A stretch of 15,223 nucleotides of DNA from Treponema sp. (GCA_016290335.1 JAEETM010000080.1:1-15223); one strand, 5' to 3'; shown: positions 1 to 6,842, counted from the stretch's first letter. A program made the numbers and translations. The notes: a model not told the origin generated them from the letters alone.

Positions 1-623
1 ATGACCCGGACAGAAATCATCATTTTAAAACCTCTACCGAAGACAATACAAAAACTTATGCATATAAAACTGCCCAAAACCTTAATGCAGATTATTCAAT
101 GATAAGCGTAAGCGGCTGGGGAATTATTTCAGGCTATTCCGGGAACGGAGCAAAACAGGCAGGTTCACAGCTTCCAAAATATTATGATAGGCTTGCTGTT
201 AGTTGGACTAACATAAATGGTGTGGACCCAAAAGCTGTTCGCTGGGATTTTAATACTTTTGTTCCAGATATAGTTGTAGTAAATCTTGGAACCAATGATG
301 CAAGCTACACAAAAGGTGACAGCACAAAAATTGACGAATACAAGGAAGCCTACATTGAGTTTATAAAGGATATACGTTCAAAGAACCCAGATGCTTACAT
401 TATCTGTTCGCTTGGAATGATGGGACAGGATTTGTGTAATGCTGTAGAAGCGGTTGTAAAAAGTTATTCTGAACTGACAGGCGACAAAAAAGTAACTTAC
501 CTTAAGTTTGCAAACCAGAGTATGAGTGATGGAATTGCTGCAGACTGGCACCCTTCCGAAAAAACTCACGAAAAGGCAGCTGCACTTCTTACCGCCAAAA
601 TTAAATCAATTATCGGCGACTAA
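1..623 (+). CDS. CE2-type acetyl-esterase (SGNH fold), 3' part only
   Basis: The reading frame is open from base 3, so the gene enters from the left; the first ATG at 99 is internal, not the start. About 206 codons are visible and stop at 621-623. The visible part is the SGNH-hydrolase catalytic domain: a Ser-Gly block (VSGWG, near 108-122), the block-III motif NLGTND (282-299) with oxyanion residues, and DWHPS (543-557) with the catalytic His and its Asp partner. This block order and the ending that follows (KTHEKAA) fit carbohydrate esterase family 2, which removes acetyl groups from xylan and other plant polysaccharides. Family members are roughly 350 residues with an N-terminal beta-sandwich, which would lie outside the window. 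Secretion cannot be judged because the N terminus is missing. A general GDSL lipase/esterase is the alternative. Confidence 0.8.
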   Translation, partial: DPDRNHHFKTSTEDNTKTYAYKTAQNLNADYSMISVSGWGIISGYSGNGAKQAGSQLPKYYDRLAVSWTNINGVDPKAVRWDFNTFVPDIVVVNLGTNDASYTKGDSTKIDEYKEAYIEFIKDIRSKNPDAYIICSLGMMGQDLCNAVEAVVKSYSELTGDKKVTYLKFANQSMSDGIAADWHPSEKTHEKAAALLTAKIKSIIGD

Positions 624-632
624 CAGACTGTC

Positions 633-655
633 ATTCTCCGGCTTGACCGGAGAAT
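633..655. repeat. Perfect palindrome with CTTGA loop, REP-like intergenic repeat, copy 1
   Basis: Nine-base arms (633-641 and 647-655) are perfectly complementary around the loop CTTGA (642-646). It fills most of the 34-nt gap between two convergent genes. Neither strand has a T-run after it, so it is not a standard intrinsic terminator. Copy 2 at 10433-10455 has the same loop and flanks but different arms. Confidence 0.8.
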
Positions 656-657
656 CT

Positions 658-2667
658 CTACTCACTTGCCAGCATCCACTGTTCGGTAACTTCATCAATT
701 TTTGCAGAAACTTCTGCAATCTCACGCTGAACTGCCTTTGCCTTTTCACCGTTTGAATAAACTGCCGGATCTGCAAGCTTCTGTTCAAGTGCTGATTTTT
801 TTTCTTCCAGCTCTGCAATTTCCTGTTCAAGGCGTGCAAGTGCCTTTTCTTTTTTGCGACGTTCTGCTTCCTGTTTTTTCTGTTCTTCCCAGGAAAGCTT
901 GCCGGAGGAAACATCGTCGGGGGTTTTTAAGGGGGACAAATTACCTGATTGATTTTCCCCCTTAGGCGAAGGGGTAGTACGTTCGCTATCGCTCACTTCC
1001 GAGTTTGCTCTGCAAACTCGCGGCATTTTATTTGTGAGAGCGAGGGGAAGGCTTTCCCCTCCTTTCTTTTCAAGCTGCTCCAGATAGTAATCATACCCGC
1101 CCGGATAGAAAGCCGAAACTCCCGGTTCAAGATGAAGAACCTTTGTTGCAAGCTGCTCAATGAATCCGCGGTCGTGGCTTACAAAAATTACAGTGCCGCC
1201 AAAGCCCCGCAAGGCAGAAAGCAAAACATCTTTGGAATGAAGATCAAGATGGTTGGTAGGCTCGTCTAACACAAGAAGGTTTACAGGACTGAGCAAAAGC
1301 TGAAGCAGGGCAATTCGCGACTTTTCACCACCGCTAAGAACATCAAGGCTCTTGTAAACATCATCACCACGGAAGAGGAAGGCTCCAAGCATATCACGCA
1401 GCTTTGGTATAAGCTCAAGCGGAGCGCGGCCTTCAAGGTATTCAAGAATTGTTTCTTTACCGCGGATTGTTTCTGCATTATCCTGACTGAAATAACCTAT
1501 TTTTACACCCGCGCCCGGAATAAGCTCGCCTGTAAATGCGGAATCCTGTTCTGCAATAATTCTAAGCAGAGTTGATTTTCCAGCACCGTTCCGTCCTGCA
1601 ACAACAAGCCTGTCTCCATTTTCAAGAGTAAGGTCAAGCTTGTTCAAAACGTTGTGAAGGCCGTCGTAGGATTTTGTAATTCCATTCAGGCGCAGAACAA
1701 GCTTACCTGCGTGAGGAGCCGGTGGAAAATTAAAATGAATCTTTTTGAGTGATTCAGGGATTTCAATTCTCACCATTTTTTCAAGCTTTTTCTGGTACTC
1801 CTGTGCCTGAGCTGCTTTAGTGGCCTTATAACCGAACCGTGTAATAAACTCTTCAAGCTTTGCAATTTCCTGCTGCTGCTGTTCATACGCCGCAATTAAG
1901 GTTTTAAGTTCAACCTCGCGTACCTTTTCATAATGAGTATAATTTCCAGGGTAGCGTTTAAGCTCACCGTTAAAAAGCTCATACACTTCATTTATGGTAA
2001 CATCAAGAAAATAGCGGTCGTGACTTACAAGTAAAAAGCCGCCTTTGTAATCCTGTAAAAACTGTTCCAGCCAGCCGCGTGCTTCAAGGTCAAGATAGTT
2101 GGTAGGCTCGTCTAACAAAAGAATATCAGGATTCTGCATAAGAACCTTTGCAAGCGCAATTCTCATCTGCCATCCGCCGGAAAACTCTTCAGTACTGCGG
2201 TCAAAATCTGCACGAGAAAAGCCAAGACCAAGTAAAACACTTTCTGCTGTTCCTGCCCTTCTGTACCAGCCGGAATCATCAAGCTTTTGAATTAAATCTG
2301 CCTGCTGCTCGGCAAGTAACTGAAGATTCCCCTGCCCTGCTTCAAGCTGACTTCCAAGCTCATCAATTTTACGCTGCATTTCATAACCAAATTCAAAGGC
2401 TTTATCTGCCTCTTCCATAAGTGTACAGCCCTGATGAGTTAGTCCAGACTGCGGCAAATAAGCAACTCGACATTCTTTCTGTACAGCTCTGTTTCCTGAA
2501 TCAGGTTTTATAATTCCTGCAAGCACTTTTATTAGTGTTGACTTACCAGAACCGTTAGTTCCGGTTAACGCAACCTTTGAGCCAGTTTGAAGATTTATTG
2601 TTACATTTTTTAGAATGTCACGGTCGCCGAATGCAAGCGACACCTGTGAAAATTGTACAAAACCCAT
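658..2667 (-). CDS. ABC-F family ATPase with C-terminal coiled coil
   Basis: Soluble protein of 669 aa with two ABC domains and no membrane segments, the mark of the ABC-F class that acts on ribosomes (translation factors and antibiotic-protection proteins). Domain 1 has Walker A GTNGSGKST (36-44), signature SGGWQ (163-167), Walker B DILLLDEPTNYLD (181-193) and H-loop SHDR (215-218). The interdomain linker, the arm that reaches toward the P-site tRNA, is about 240-315. Domain 2 has GRNGAGKST (358-366), LSGGEKS (444-450), LLVLDEPTNHLD (464-475) and SHDR (497-500). A charged coiled coil fills 592-665, as in Uup/YheS-like proteins. Between domain 2 and the coiled coil lies an unusual polar stretch (about 536-583) whose DNA is dense in palindromes. 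Twenty-four bases separate it from the upstream lipoprotein gene, so the two are probably co-transcribed. The exact ABC-F subgroup is not assigned. Confidence 0.93.
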   Translation of the reverse strand: MGFVQFSQVSLAFGDRDILKNVTINLQTGSKVALTGTNGSGKSTLIKVLAGIIKPDSGNRAVQKECRVAYLPQSGLTHQGCTLMEEADKAFEFGYEMQRKIDELGSQLEAGQGNLQLLAEQQADLIQKLDDSGWYRRAGTAESVLLGLGFSRADFDRSTEEFSGGWQMRIALAKVLMQNPDILLLDEPTNYLDLEARGWLEQFLQDYKGGFLLVSHDRYFLDVTINEVYELFNGELKRYPGNYTHYEKVREVELKTLIAAYEQQQQEIAKLEEFITRFGYKATKAAQAQEYQKKLEKMVRIEIPESLKKIHFNFPPAPHAGKLVLRLNGITKSYDGLHNVLNKLDLTLENGDRLVVAGRNGAGKSTLLRIIAEQDSAFTGELIPGAGVKIGYFSQDNAETIRGKETILEYLEGRAPLELIPKLRDMLGAFLFRGDDVYKSLDVLSGGEKSRIALLQLLLSPVNLLVLDEPTNHLDLHSKDVLLSALRGFGGTVIFVSHDRGFIEQLATKVLHLEPGVSAFYPGGYDYYLEQLEKKGGESLPLALTNKMPRVCRANSEVSDSERTTPSPKGENQSGNLSPLKTPDDVSSGKLSWEEQKKQEAERRKKEKALARLEQEIAELEEKKSALEQKLADPAVYSNGEKAKAVQREIAEVSAKIDEVTEQWMLASE
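925..1062. repeat. Palindrome-rich segment inserted in frame in the ABC-F gene
   Basis: Three inverted repeats lie within about 135 bases: 929-935 with 957-963 (AAGGGGG/CCCCCTT; the latter can also pair with 969-974), 1000-1008 with 1012-1020 (nine perfect bases, loop TCT), and 1043-1049 with 1054-1060 (seven bases, loop GGCT). It encodes ABC-F residues of about 536-581, a Ser/Pro/Thr/Asn-rich stretch unlike the Lys/Glu-rich coiled coil that follows. The frame stays open. The structure suggests a mobile palindromic element tolerated in a linker. Confidence 0.55.
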
Positions 2668-2691
2668 ATAAATCCGTTTTTAATAATTCAG

Positions 2692-4041
2692 TTATTTTGT
2701 TGAAAAAGAAAGCGTTATTGGACTTGAACCTTTTGCTGTAATAAGATTTCCGTTGATTGTTGCTTCCGTTGCATCTTCAAGTCTGAGTCTGCCCGCTTCT
2801 TTCTTATAAAGGAAGTTTACTTCCTGTGTCATTCCTTCAAACTTAAAGGTAAGAACACCATCATAACTACCGGCAAGATTTTTTCCTACCGCATATTTTA
2901 CACTAACCGTTCCTGTATTCTTAGCCGAAGCCGAAATGATTGAAGGAACAAGCAGCTTGTAATTTGTCCATCTGAAGGAACCGTCTGCGTTTATAACAAG
3001 TGTACCATAGTTTGAACTTCTAAAGTTAGGTCCGTGTTCAACAACAGAATTAAAGGCTTCTGCCCTTCTTGTTTTTTCTTCTGCAATAATTTCGTTCAAA
3101 TCACCGTCTATGCGTACAAAGTTAAGCTCCTGAGGTTTTCCATCAGGTCCTGTATAACGAACAACAATGAAGTCAGCCTTTTTATAAACAATGATGATTG
3201 GAATGTTCTTTAAGGTGTACTGCTTTTCGTTTGTTTTTGTATATCCTTCGTAATCCCAGCTTTCGTGGATTTTTGTAAGATTAAGCGATACCTTCTGGTT
3301 TTCTTCATCAAGCATAAAATTATAAGAAGGATGGATTTTTGTTAAATCAATATTACCGTTCTGAATCATTGTTCGGAATGAATCAGGGTACCAGATCTTA
3401 TTGATTATGTTATTGTAGTAAACATCCTCTTCATCATCAGTATCAATATCTGCATTACCAATTCGCTTACCGTGTCTGTCTGTTTCAAAAAATACAAGAT
3501 TATAGCTGAAGCACCAGCCTTGAGTTCCATCATCAGCAAGGATTCTGTACCATTCACCTTCGAGCGGTTTACCGCCTGTCATCGGGGCCTGTCCCTGTCC
3601 CTGGTAAAGAATCTTTATAACTTCATTCTTACGTAACCGGTAAACCTGCTTTGAAGTATTCACAGGCTCTGCACGCGCCGGAAGTCCGTCTGTTTTTACA
3701 GAAGCATAATTGTGTGCATACTCAGCATATTTTTTCTGAACTGCATCAATCTTTGACTTTTTTACCGGTTCGGTAAGCTGCCACAAAGGAACTTCTTTCT
3801 TTTCCAGCTCCTTTTTTATACCATTCGCTGCGGCAATTTCATCTTCCACACCAATAACATAAACGTGCGAAATATTTGAACGTATGTAAACAGGAACAAC
3901 ATCTCCGTCCTGCAGATTATATTCCGGTATGTTCCATAAAACAACGCTGTAACCCATTATCTTTTCTTTACAGGAAACAAAAAGTCCCATTGTAAAAGTG
4001 ATTATCAGAACTAACAAAAAACGTAAAAATGCTTTCTTCAT
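2692..4041 (-). CDS. SH3-domain lipoprotein of unknown function
   Basis: Protein of 449 aa. Residues 1-24 form a lipoprotein signal peptide: MKK, a hydrophobic core, then the lipobox FVSC with C24 as the lipidated residue. A bacterial SH3-like domain spans about 114-185, recognisable from ASVKTDGLPARAEP, a VYRLRKNEVIKIL strand and the closing GEWYRIL...GTQGWCF. These domains usually bind peptide stems or other ligands outside the cytoplasm. Residues 186-449 are beta-rich with no family I recognise; an acidic run (200-206) follows the SH3 domain. Only this ATG fits the signal peptide. No Shine-Dalgarno sequence precedes it and a promoter -10 lies 7 nt upstream, so the mRNA may be leaderless. 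The ABC-F gene follows after 24 nt. An envelope or peptidoglycan role is inference. Confidence 0.85.
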   Translation of the reverse strand: MKKAFLRFLLVLIITFTMGLFVSCKEKIMGYSVVLWNIPEYNLQDGDVVPVYIRSNISHVYVIGVEDEIAAANGIKKELEKKEVPLWQLTEPVKKSKIDAVQKKYAEYAHNYASVKTDGLPARAEPVNTSKQVYRLRKNEVIKILYQGQGQAPMTGGKPLEGEWYRILADDGTQGWCFSYNLVFFETDRHGKRIGNADIDTDDEEDVYYNNIINKIWYPDSFRTMIQNGNIDLTKIHPSYNFMLDEENQKVSLNLTKIHESWDYEGYTKTNEKQYTLKNIPIIIVYKKADFIVVRYTGPDGKPQELNFVRIDGDLNEIIAEEKTRRAEAFNSVVEHGPNFRSSNYGTLVINADGSFRWTNYKLLVPSIISASAKNTGTVSVKYAVGKNLAGSYDGVLTFKFEGMTQEVNFLYKKEAGRLRLEDATEATINGNLITAKGSSPITLSFSTK

Positions 4042-4048
4042 AACGGAT

Positions 4049-4077
4049 ATATTAACATATTTAGGGATTGGTCACAA
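4049..4077 (-). promoter_or_regulatory. Promoter for the SH3 lipoprotein gene
   Basis: On the bottom strand a -35 TTGTGA (4077-4072) is followed after 17 nt by TAATAT (4054-4049), with TG at the extended -10 position. The -10 ends 7 nt before the ATG, which predicts a transcript starting at or within a base or two of the start codon. Confidence 0.5.
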
Positions 4078-4095
4078 GCTAACAAGCGATAACAG

Positions 4096-4134
4096 CACAC
4101 AACTGCTCCATTATTCACACAACTGCACCATTAT
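4096..4134. repeat. Tandem pair of 19-bp direct repeats, 20-bp period
   Basis: The 19-base units at 4096-4114 and 4116-4134 differ at one position (T to A) and repeat every 20 bp, close to two helical turns. They lie between the two divergent promoters, upstream of both genes. Such spacing suits two protein molecules bound on one face of the DNA. A random duplication is also possible. Confidence 0.6.
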
Positions 4135-4167
4135 GCTTTTTTCCTAGTATTTTTTACCTACTTGGAG

Positions 4168-4173
4168 TATAAT
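4168..4173 (+). promoter_or_regulatory. Consensus -10 (TATAAT) 7 nt before the REC-STAS-REC start
   Basis: A perfect TATAAT ends 7 nt before the ATG at 4181. No good -35 is visible (4145-4150 is TAGTAT), but T-rich DNA lies upstream. If used, transcription would begin at about 4180-4181 and the GGAG at 4164-4167 would not be in the mRNA. Confidence 0.45.
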
Positions 4174-4180
4174 ATTTGCT

Positions 4181-5434
4181 ATGAAAAAGGTACTCATTAT
4201 CGATTCTCATCAGCTATTCAGGGATTTTCTAAAGCAAAAGCTTGCAGATGACCAGCTTGAAGTTATCCTCTCTCAGGAAAACAGAGACTCATACACAAAA
4301 CTCATCAATATTCTTCCTAATCTTGTAATTCTGGATATGAATGAATATCACGAAGAGGAAATGGAGTTCCTTGAGAAAAAAATTGCTGATGCTAATACTG
4401 CTTCTATACCGGTAATTGTTACAGGTCCGGAAATGAACAAGGCCAGCATTGCATCTTTAGCAAAATACGGTGTAATCAGATATTTTTCAAAGCCTATTCA
4501 GTTCGATATATTTTTTGAAGCAATCGGTAAAAAGCTGCAGATTCCTCTTTCAATCGATATGACCCCTTGTGTTCTTGATATTCACAGAAACAACAATATT
4601 GTATTTATTGAGCTTGCACTTGGAATGAACAGGGAAAAAATAGCCCTTTTGCAGTATAAGCTTACAGAAATGATTGAGCAGGAACAGATTGAATCACCAA
4701 AAATAATCATAATGCTCACAAACCTTTCTCTTTCTTTTGTAGACGGCTTTAATCTTGAGTTCCTTATTGATAACGTTCTTGCCTGCCCGAAAATACACAA
4801 CAAAAACGTTAAGATTCTTTCGCTCAGTCCTTTTGTACACGAGCTTATTGAAGGTCATAAAACTTACGAAAACATTGAAGTTTCTGATAACCTGCACAAG
4901 CTTCTTAATTCCCTTATGGATACTTCGTTCTCAACAGATGTTTTTGATGTTCTTGCAGACCGAATCCTTATGCCTTCCACCGAGTTTGAAATTGATACAA
5001 GCTCTGTAGAAACCCGCTTTTATTCCGATAACAGCAGCGAAAACAGTGCTTCCAAAAATGATGGTACTGTTGTTCACGTTGCACTTATAGACAGCGACCT
5101 TCAGAGTCTTGCTTACGAAAAAACAAGCTTTGAAGCAATGGGAGCAAAATGCACGGCCTTTAATTCCGGCAACAAGTTCCTTACAGATTACGAAAGCGGC
5201 AAGTTCGACTTGATTCTTCTTGATATTCTTGTTTCTGATGGTTCGGGCTTCAGCGTTCTTCAGCAGATGAAAAACCGCTACGATGCTCCTCCTGTTGTAG
5301 TTTACAGCCAGAGTCCTCAAAAGGATTTTATGGTTAAGGTTCTTACAGCAGGTGCAAAAAACTATCTTATAAAGCCTTTAAAACCGGGGCAGCTTGTTCA
5401 CAAGTGTCTTTCGGTCCTTAAGGCAGACTTTTAG
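4181..5434 (+). CDS. Double-receiver signalling protein, REC-STAS-like-REC
   Basis: Protein of 417 aa, cytoplasmic. REC1 (about 1-120) has D8, the phosphoacceptor D52 (VILDM), T81 and K104 (FSKP); the usual second acidic residue is S9. REC2 (about 296-417) has D304 and D306, phosphoacceptor D348 (LILLDIL), S376 and K398 (LIKP), so it looks fully competent. Between them residues of about 128-246 resemble a STAS (anti-sigma-factor antagonist) domain: alternating strands and helices with VFIELALG, KIIIMLTNLSLSFVDGFNL and KILSLSPFV. The Ser normally phosphorylated after the STAS aspartate (DSxG) is replaced, as here it reads D188-G-F-N. A linker of about 247-295 is Ser/Asp/Asn-rich. There is no DNA-binding or enzymatic output domain, so it likely works by protein contact. 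The start is fixed by the REC beta-1 strand. The STAS call is by pattern and less certain than the RECs. Confidence 0.85.
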   Translation: MKKVLIIDSHQLFRDFLKQKLADDQLEVILSQENRDSYTKLINILPNLVILDMNEYHEEEMEFLEKKIADANTASIPVIVTGPEMNKASIASLAKYGVIRYFSKPIQFDIFFEAIGKKLQIPLSIDMTPCVLDIHRNNNIVFIELALGMNREKIALLQYKLTEMIEQEQIESPKIIIMLTNLSLSFVDGFNLEFLIDNVLACPKIHNKNVKILSLSPFVHELIEGHKTYENIEVSDNLHKLLNSLMDTSFSTDVFDVLADRILMPSTEFEIDTSSVETRFYSDNSSENSASKNDGTVVHVALIDSDLQSLAYEKTSFEAMGAKCTAFNSGNKFLTDYESGKFDLILLDILVSDGSGFSVLQQMKNRYDAPPVVVYSQSPQKDFMVKVLTAGAKNYLIKPLKPGQLVHKCLSVLKADF

Positions 5435-5439
5435 GTCAC

Positions 5440-5445
5440 AGGTGA
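5440..5445 (+). promoter_or_regulatory. Ribosome binding site AGGTGA for the PHP gene
   Basis: AGGTGA lies 4 nt before the ATG at 5450, in the 15-nt gap after the REC-STAS-REC stop. It supports this start and translational coupling of the two genes. Confidence 0.7.
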
Positions 5446-5449
5446 TTTA

Positions 5450-6343
5450 ATGCAAAAAATTAATCTTCATACTCACAGCAAGTTCAGCGATGGCAGATTT
5501 ACCGCAGAAGAAATGGTTATTTCTGCAATTAAATGTGGTTTTACAGTGCTTGGTTTTTCGGAACATTCAATTCATCCGCTTGATCCAAACTTTTACGGTC
5601 CAGAATGGAGCTGGCATATTCTTTCTGAAAATATTGGTGCTTATGAAAAAGAAATGCAGCGTTTGAAGAAAAAATATGAGGCTCAAATAACACTTCTAAC
5701 CGGTTTTGAAGCTGATTTTTTTGAAGATAATACACTTGAAAAAACTATTGGAAGCACAATCCCCTTAAAAAGCAATTTTGACTTTACTCCAGATTTTCTG
5801 ATTGGTTCTGTACATTTTGTATGCAACCAGAAGGGTTTTTATACGGTAGATTATGACCCGGAGAGCGTAAAGGCTGGATTAATCAAGCTTTACGGTGACA
5901 AAAACGGCAGCGTTGACTATAAGGCCGCCGTCTGCGAATATTTTGAAGCTGAACGGAAAATGCTTGAACTTGGTAAGTTTGAAATACTTGGTCACGCAGA
6001 TCTTATAAAAAAGAATAATCCGGTTCTTCACTTTTTTGATGAAAATGAAGGCTGGTACAAAGAGCAGCTTAAACTTACGGCTAAAGCTGCCGCCAGGGCT
6101 GGAGTTGTAGCAGAAATTAATACAGGCGCAATTGCACGCGGGCTTTTGGATGATGTTTACCCTTCTGCACAATTCCTTGAATATTTTAAGGATGAAGGTG
6201 TTCCAATCTGTATAAACTCAGATGCCCATTTTGCAGATAAAATTGACTGTGCCTGGGATAGAGCCACTCTGGCCGCAAAAAAAGCCGGCTACAAGGAGCT
6301 TACTTACCCTGTATCCGGCGAATTAATTCATATTCCTATATAA
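5450..6343 (+). CDS. PHP-domain phosphoesterase, histidinol-phosphatase (HisK) type
   Basis: Protein of 297 aa, the usual length for the PHP-type histidinol-phosphatase. The metal-binding set is complete: H7-T-H9 with D14 (HTHSKFSDG), E38-H39 (FSEHS), E87 (GFEAD), H122 (GSVHF), H182 (GHAD), E222 (EINTGA) and D258-A-H260 (SDAH). These bind the three metals that drive phosphate-ester hydrolysis. HisK removes phosphate from histidinol phosphate in histidine synthesis. No other his genes lie nearby and many treponemes lack the pathway, so another small phosphate ester could be the substrate. It starts 15 nt after the REC-STAS-REC gene and is probably in its operon. It ends 4 nt from the convergent dksA-like stop with no terminator between. 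Confidence 0.88.
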   Translation: MQKINLHTHSKFSDGRFTAEEMVISAIKCGFTVLGFSEHSIHPLDPNFYGPEWSWHILSENIGAYEKEMQRLKKKYEAQITLLTGFEADFFEDNTLEKTIGSTIPLKSNFDFTPDFLIGSVHFVCNQKGFYTVDYDPESVKAGLIKLYGDKNGSVDYKAAVCEYFEAERKMLELGKFEILGHADLIKKNNPVLHFFDENEGWYKEQLKLTAKAAARAGVVAEINTGAIARGLLDDVYPSAQFLEYFKDEGVPICINSDAHFADKIDCAWDRATLAAKKAGYKELTYPVSGELIHIPI

Positions 6344-6347
6344 TATA

Positions 6348-6704
6348 CTATCTGTTTCTTCTTTCTTCTTCGTTTGTACAGTCAATGCACATAGCAGCAA
6401 AAGGAATAACTCTAAGTCGTTCCTGTGGGATTTCTTTACCACACTTCATACACAAGCCGTATTTTCCCTGATGAATTCTGTCCAGTGCATTGTCTATTGC
6501 CTGAAGCTTTTTTGCATACTGTGTACCAAGTGCAGTAAGTAAGGTTCTATCTATTGCATCAGAAGCTACATCGGCTTCATCTCCAGATTCCACCGTTTTC
6601 ACCAGCTCCTTCATTTCGTCACTCTGTCCTGCCAGAGACTCAAGAATTGTCTTTCTCTGTGCAATAAGTTCTTTTTTCATCTCGTCAATAAATGATTGCT
6701 TCAT
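6348..6704 (-). CDS. dksA: DksA/TraR-family RNA polymerase-binding transcription factor
   Basis: Protein of 118 aa, shorter than E. coli DksA (151) but with its working parts. The N-terminal coiled coil (about 1-78) carries at its tip D42-x-x-D45-x-A47, matching the DxxDxA tip that DksA inserts into the RNA polymerase secondary channel. A four-Cys zinc finger follows: C85-x2-C88 and C106-x2-C109. With ppGpp such proteins retune transcription, including rRNA and ribosomal genes, during starvation. A purine-rich Shine-Dalgarno (GGGGGA on the bottom strand, near 6711-6716) precedes the ATG. It is divergent from infA with overlapping -35 elements. The tip motif argues for a DksA-like activity rather than a regulatory zinc-finger protein of another kind. 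Confidence 0.9.
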   Translation of the reverse strand: MKQSFIDEMKKELIAQRKTILESLAGQSDEMKELVKTVESGDEADVASDAIDRTLLTALGTQYAKKLQAIDNALDRIHQGKYGLCMKCGKEIPQERLRVIPFAAMCIDCTNEEERRNR

Positions 6705-6742
6705 TTTATCAGTTCCCCCGCCTTTTAAACTAAACGTTTTTC

Positions 6743-6771
6743 TTTTTACGTTTTTTTTCCTCTGTTGTCAA
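6743..6771 (-). promoter_or_regulatory. Promoter for the dksA-like gene
   Basis: On the bottom strand TTGACA (6771-6766), a 17-nt spacer and TAAAAA (6748-6743). The -35 is perfect and the -10 weak. The -35 overlaps that of the divergent infA promoter, since TTGTCAA reads as a -35 on both strands. The predicted start near 6736 leaves a leader with the Shine-Dalgarno. Confidence 0.5.
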
Positions 6772-6793
6772 GGTCAAATCTTTAATATATACT
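6765..6793 (+). promoter_or_regulatory. Promoter for infA
   Basis: TTGTCA (6765-6770), a spacer of exactly 17 nt and TATACT (6788-6793) form a near-consensus housekeeping promoter. The expected start is about 6800, giving a leader of about 67 nt before infA. Confidence 0.72.
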
Positions 6794-6800
6794 ACTATAA

Positions 6801-6842
6801 ATGCAAAATAAGAAAAAAACAAATTCTTTTTTGCATTTTTTT
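6801..6842 (+). promoter_or_regulatory. Hairpin plus U-rich tract in the infA leader, possible attenuator
   Basis: ATGCAAAA (6801-6808) pairs with TTTTGCAT (6829-6836), and inside it AAGAA (6810-6814) pairs with TTCTT (6824-6828), with one bulged base and a 9-nt loop. A run of Ts follows (6836-6842). The hairpin starts at the predicted 5' end of the transcript. It is AT-rich and weak, so termination is uncertain; it may act on RNA stability or ribosome access instead. Confidence 0.35.

Noticed and set aside
99..101. ATG at 99 as the start of the esterase gene
   Set aside because: The frame is open back to base 3 and the Met lies within a catalytic-domain block, so the gene is 5'-truncated by the window.
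633..655. Intrinsic terminator between the esterase and ABC-F genes
   Set aside because: No T-run follows the hairpin on either strand; its shared loop and flanks with 10433-10455 mark it as a repeat instead, though it may still affect RNA ends.
606..1269. Several ORFs on both strands overlapping the ABC-F 3' end
   Set aside because: They are frame shadows of the ABC-F gene; their charged or low-complexity make-up comes from the coiled coil and the palindromic insert.
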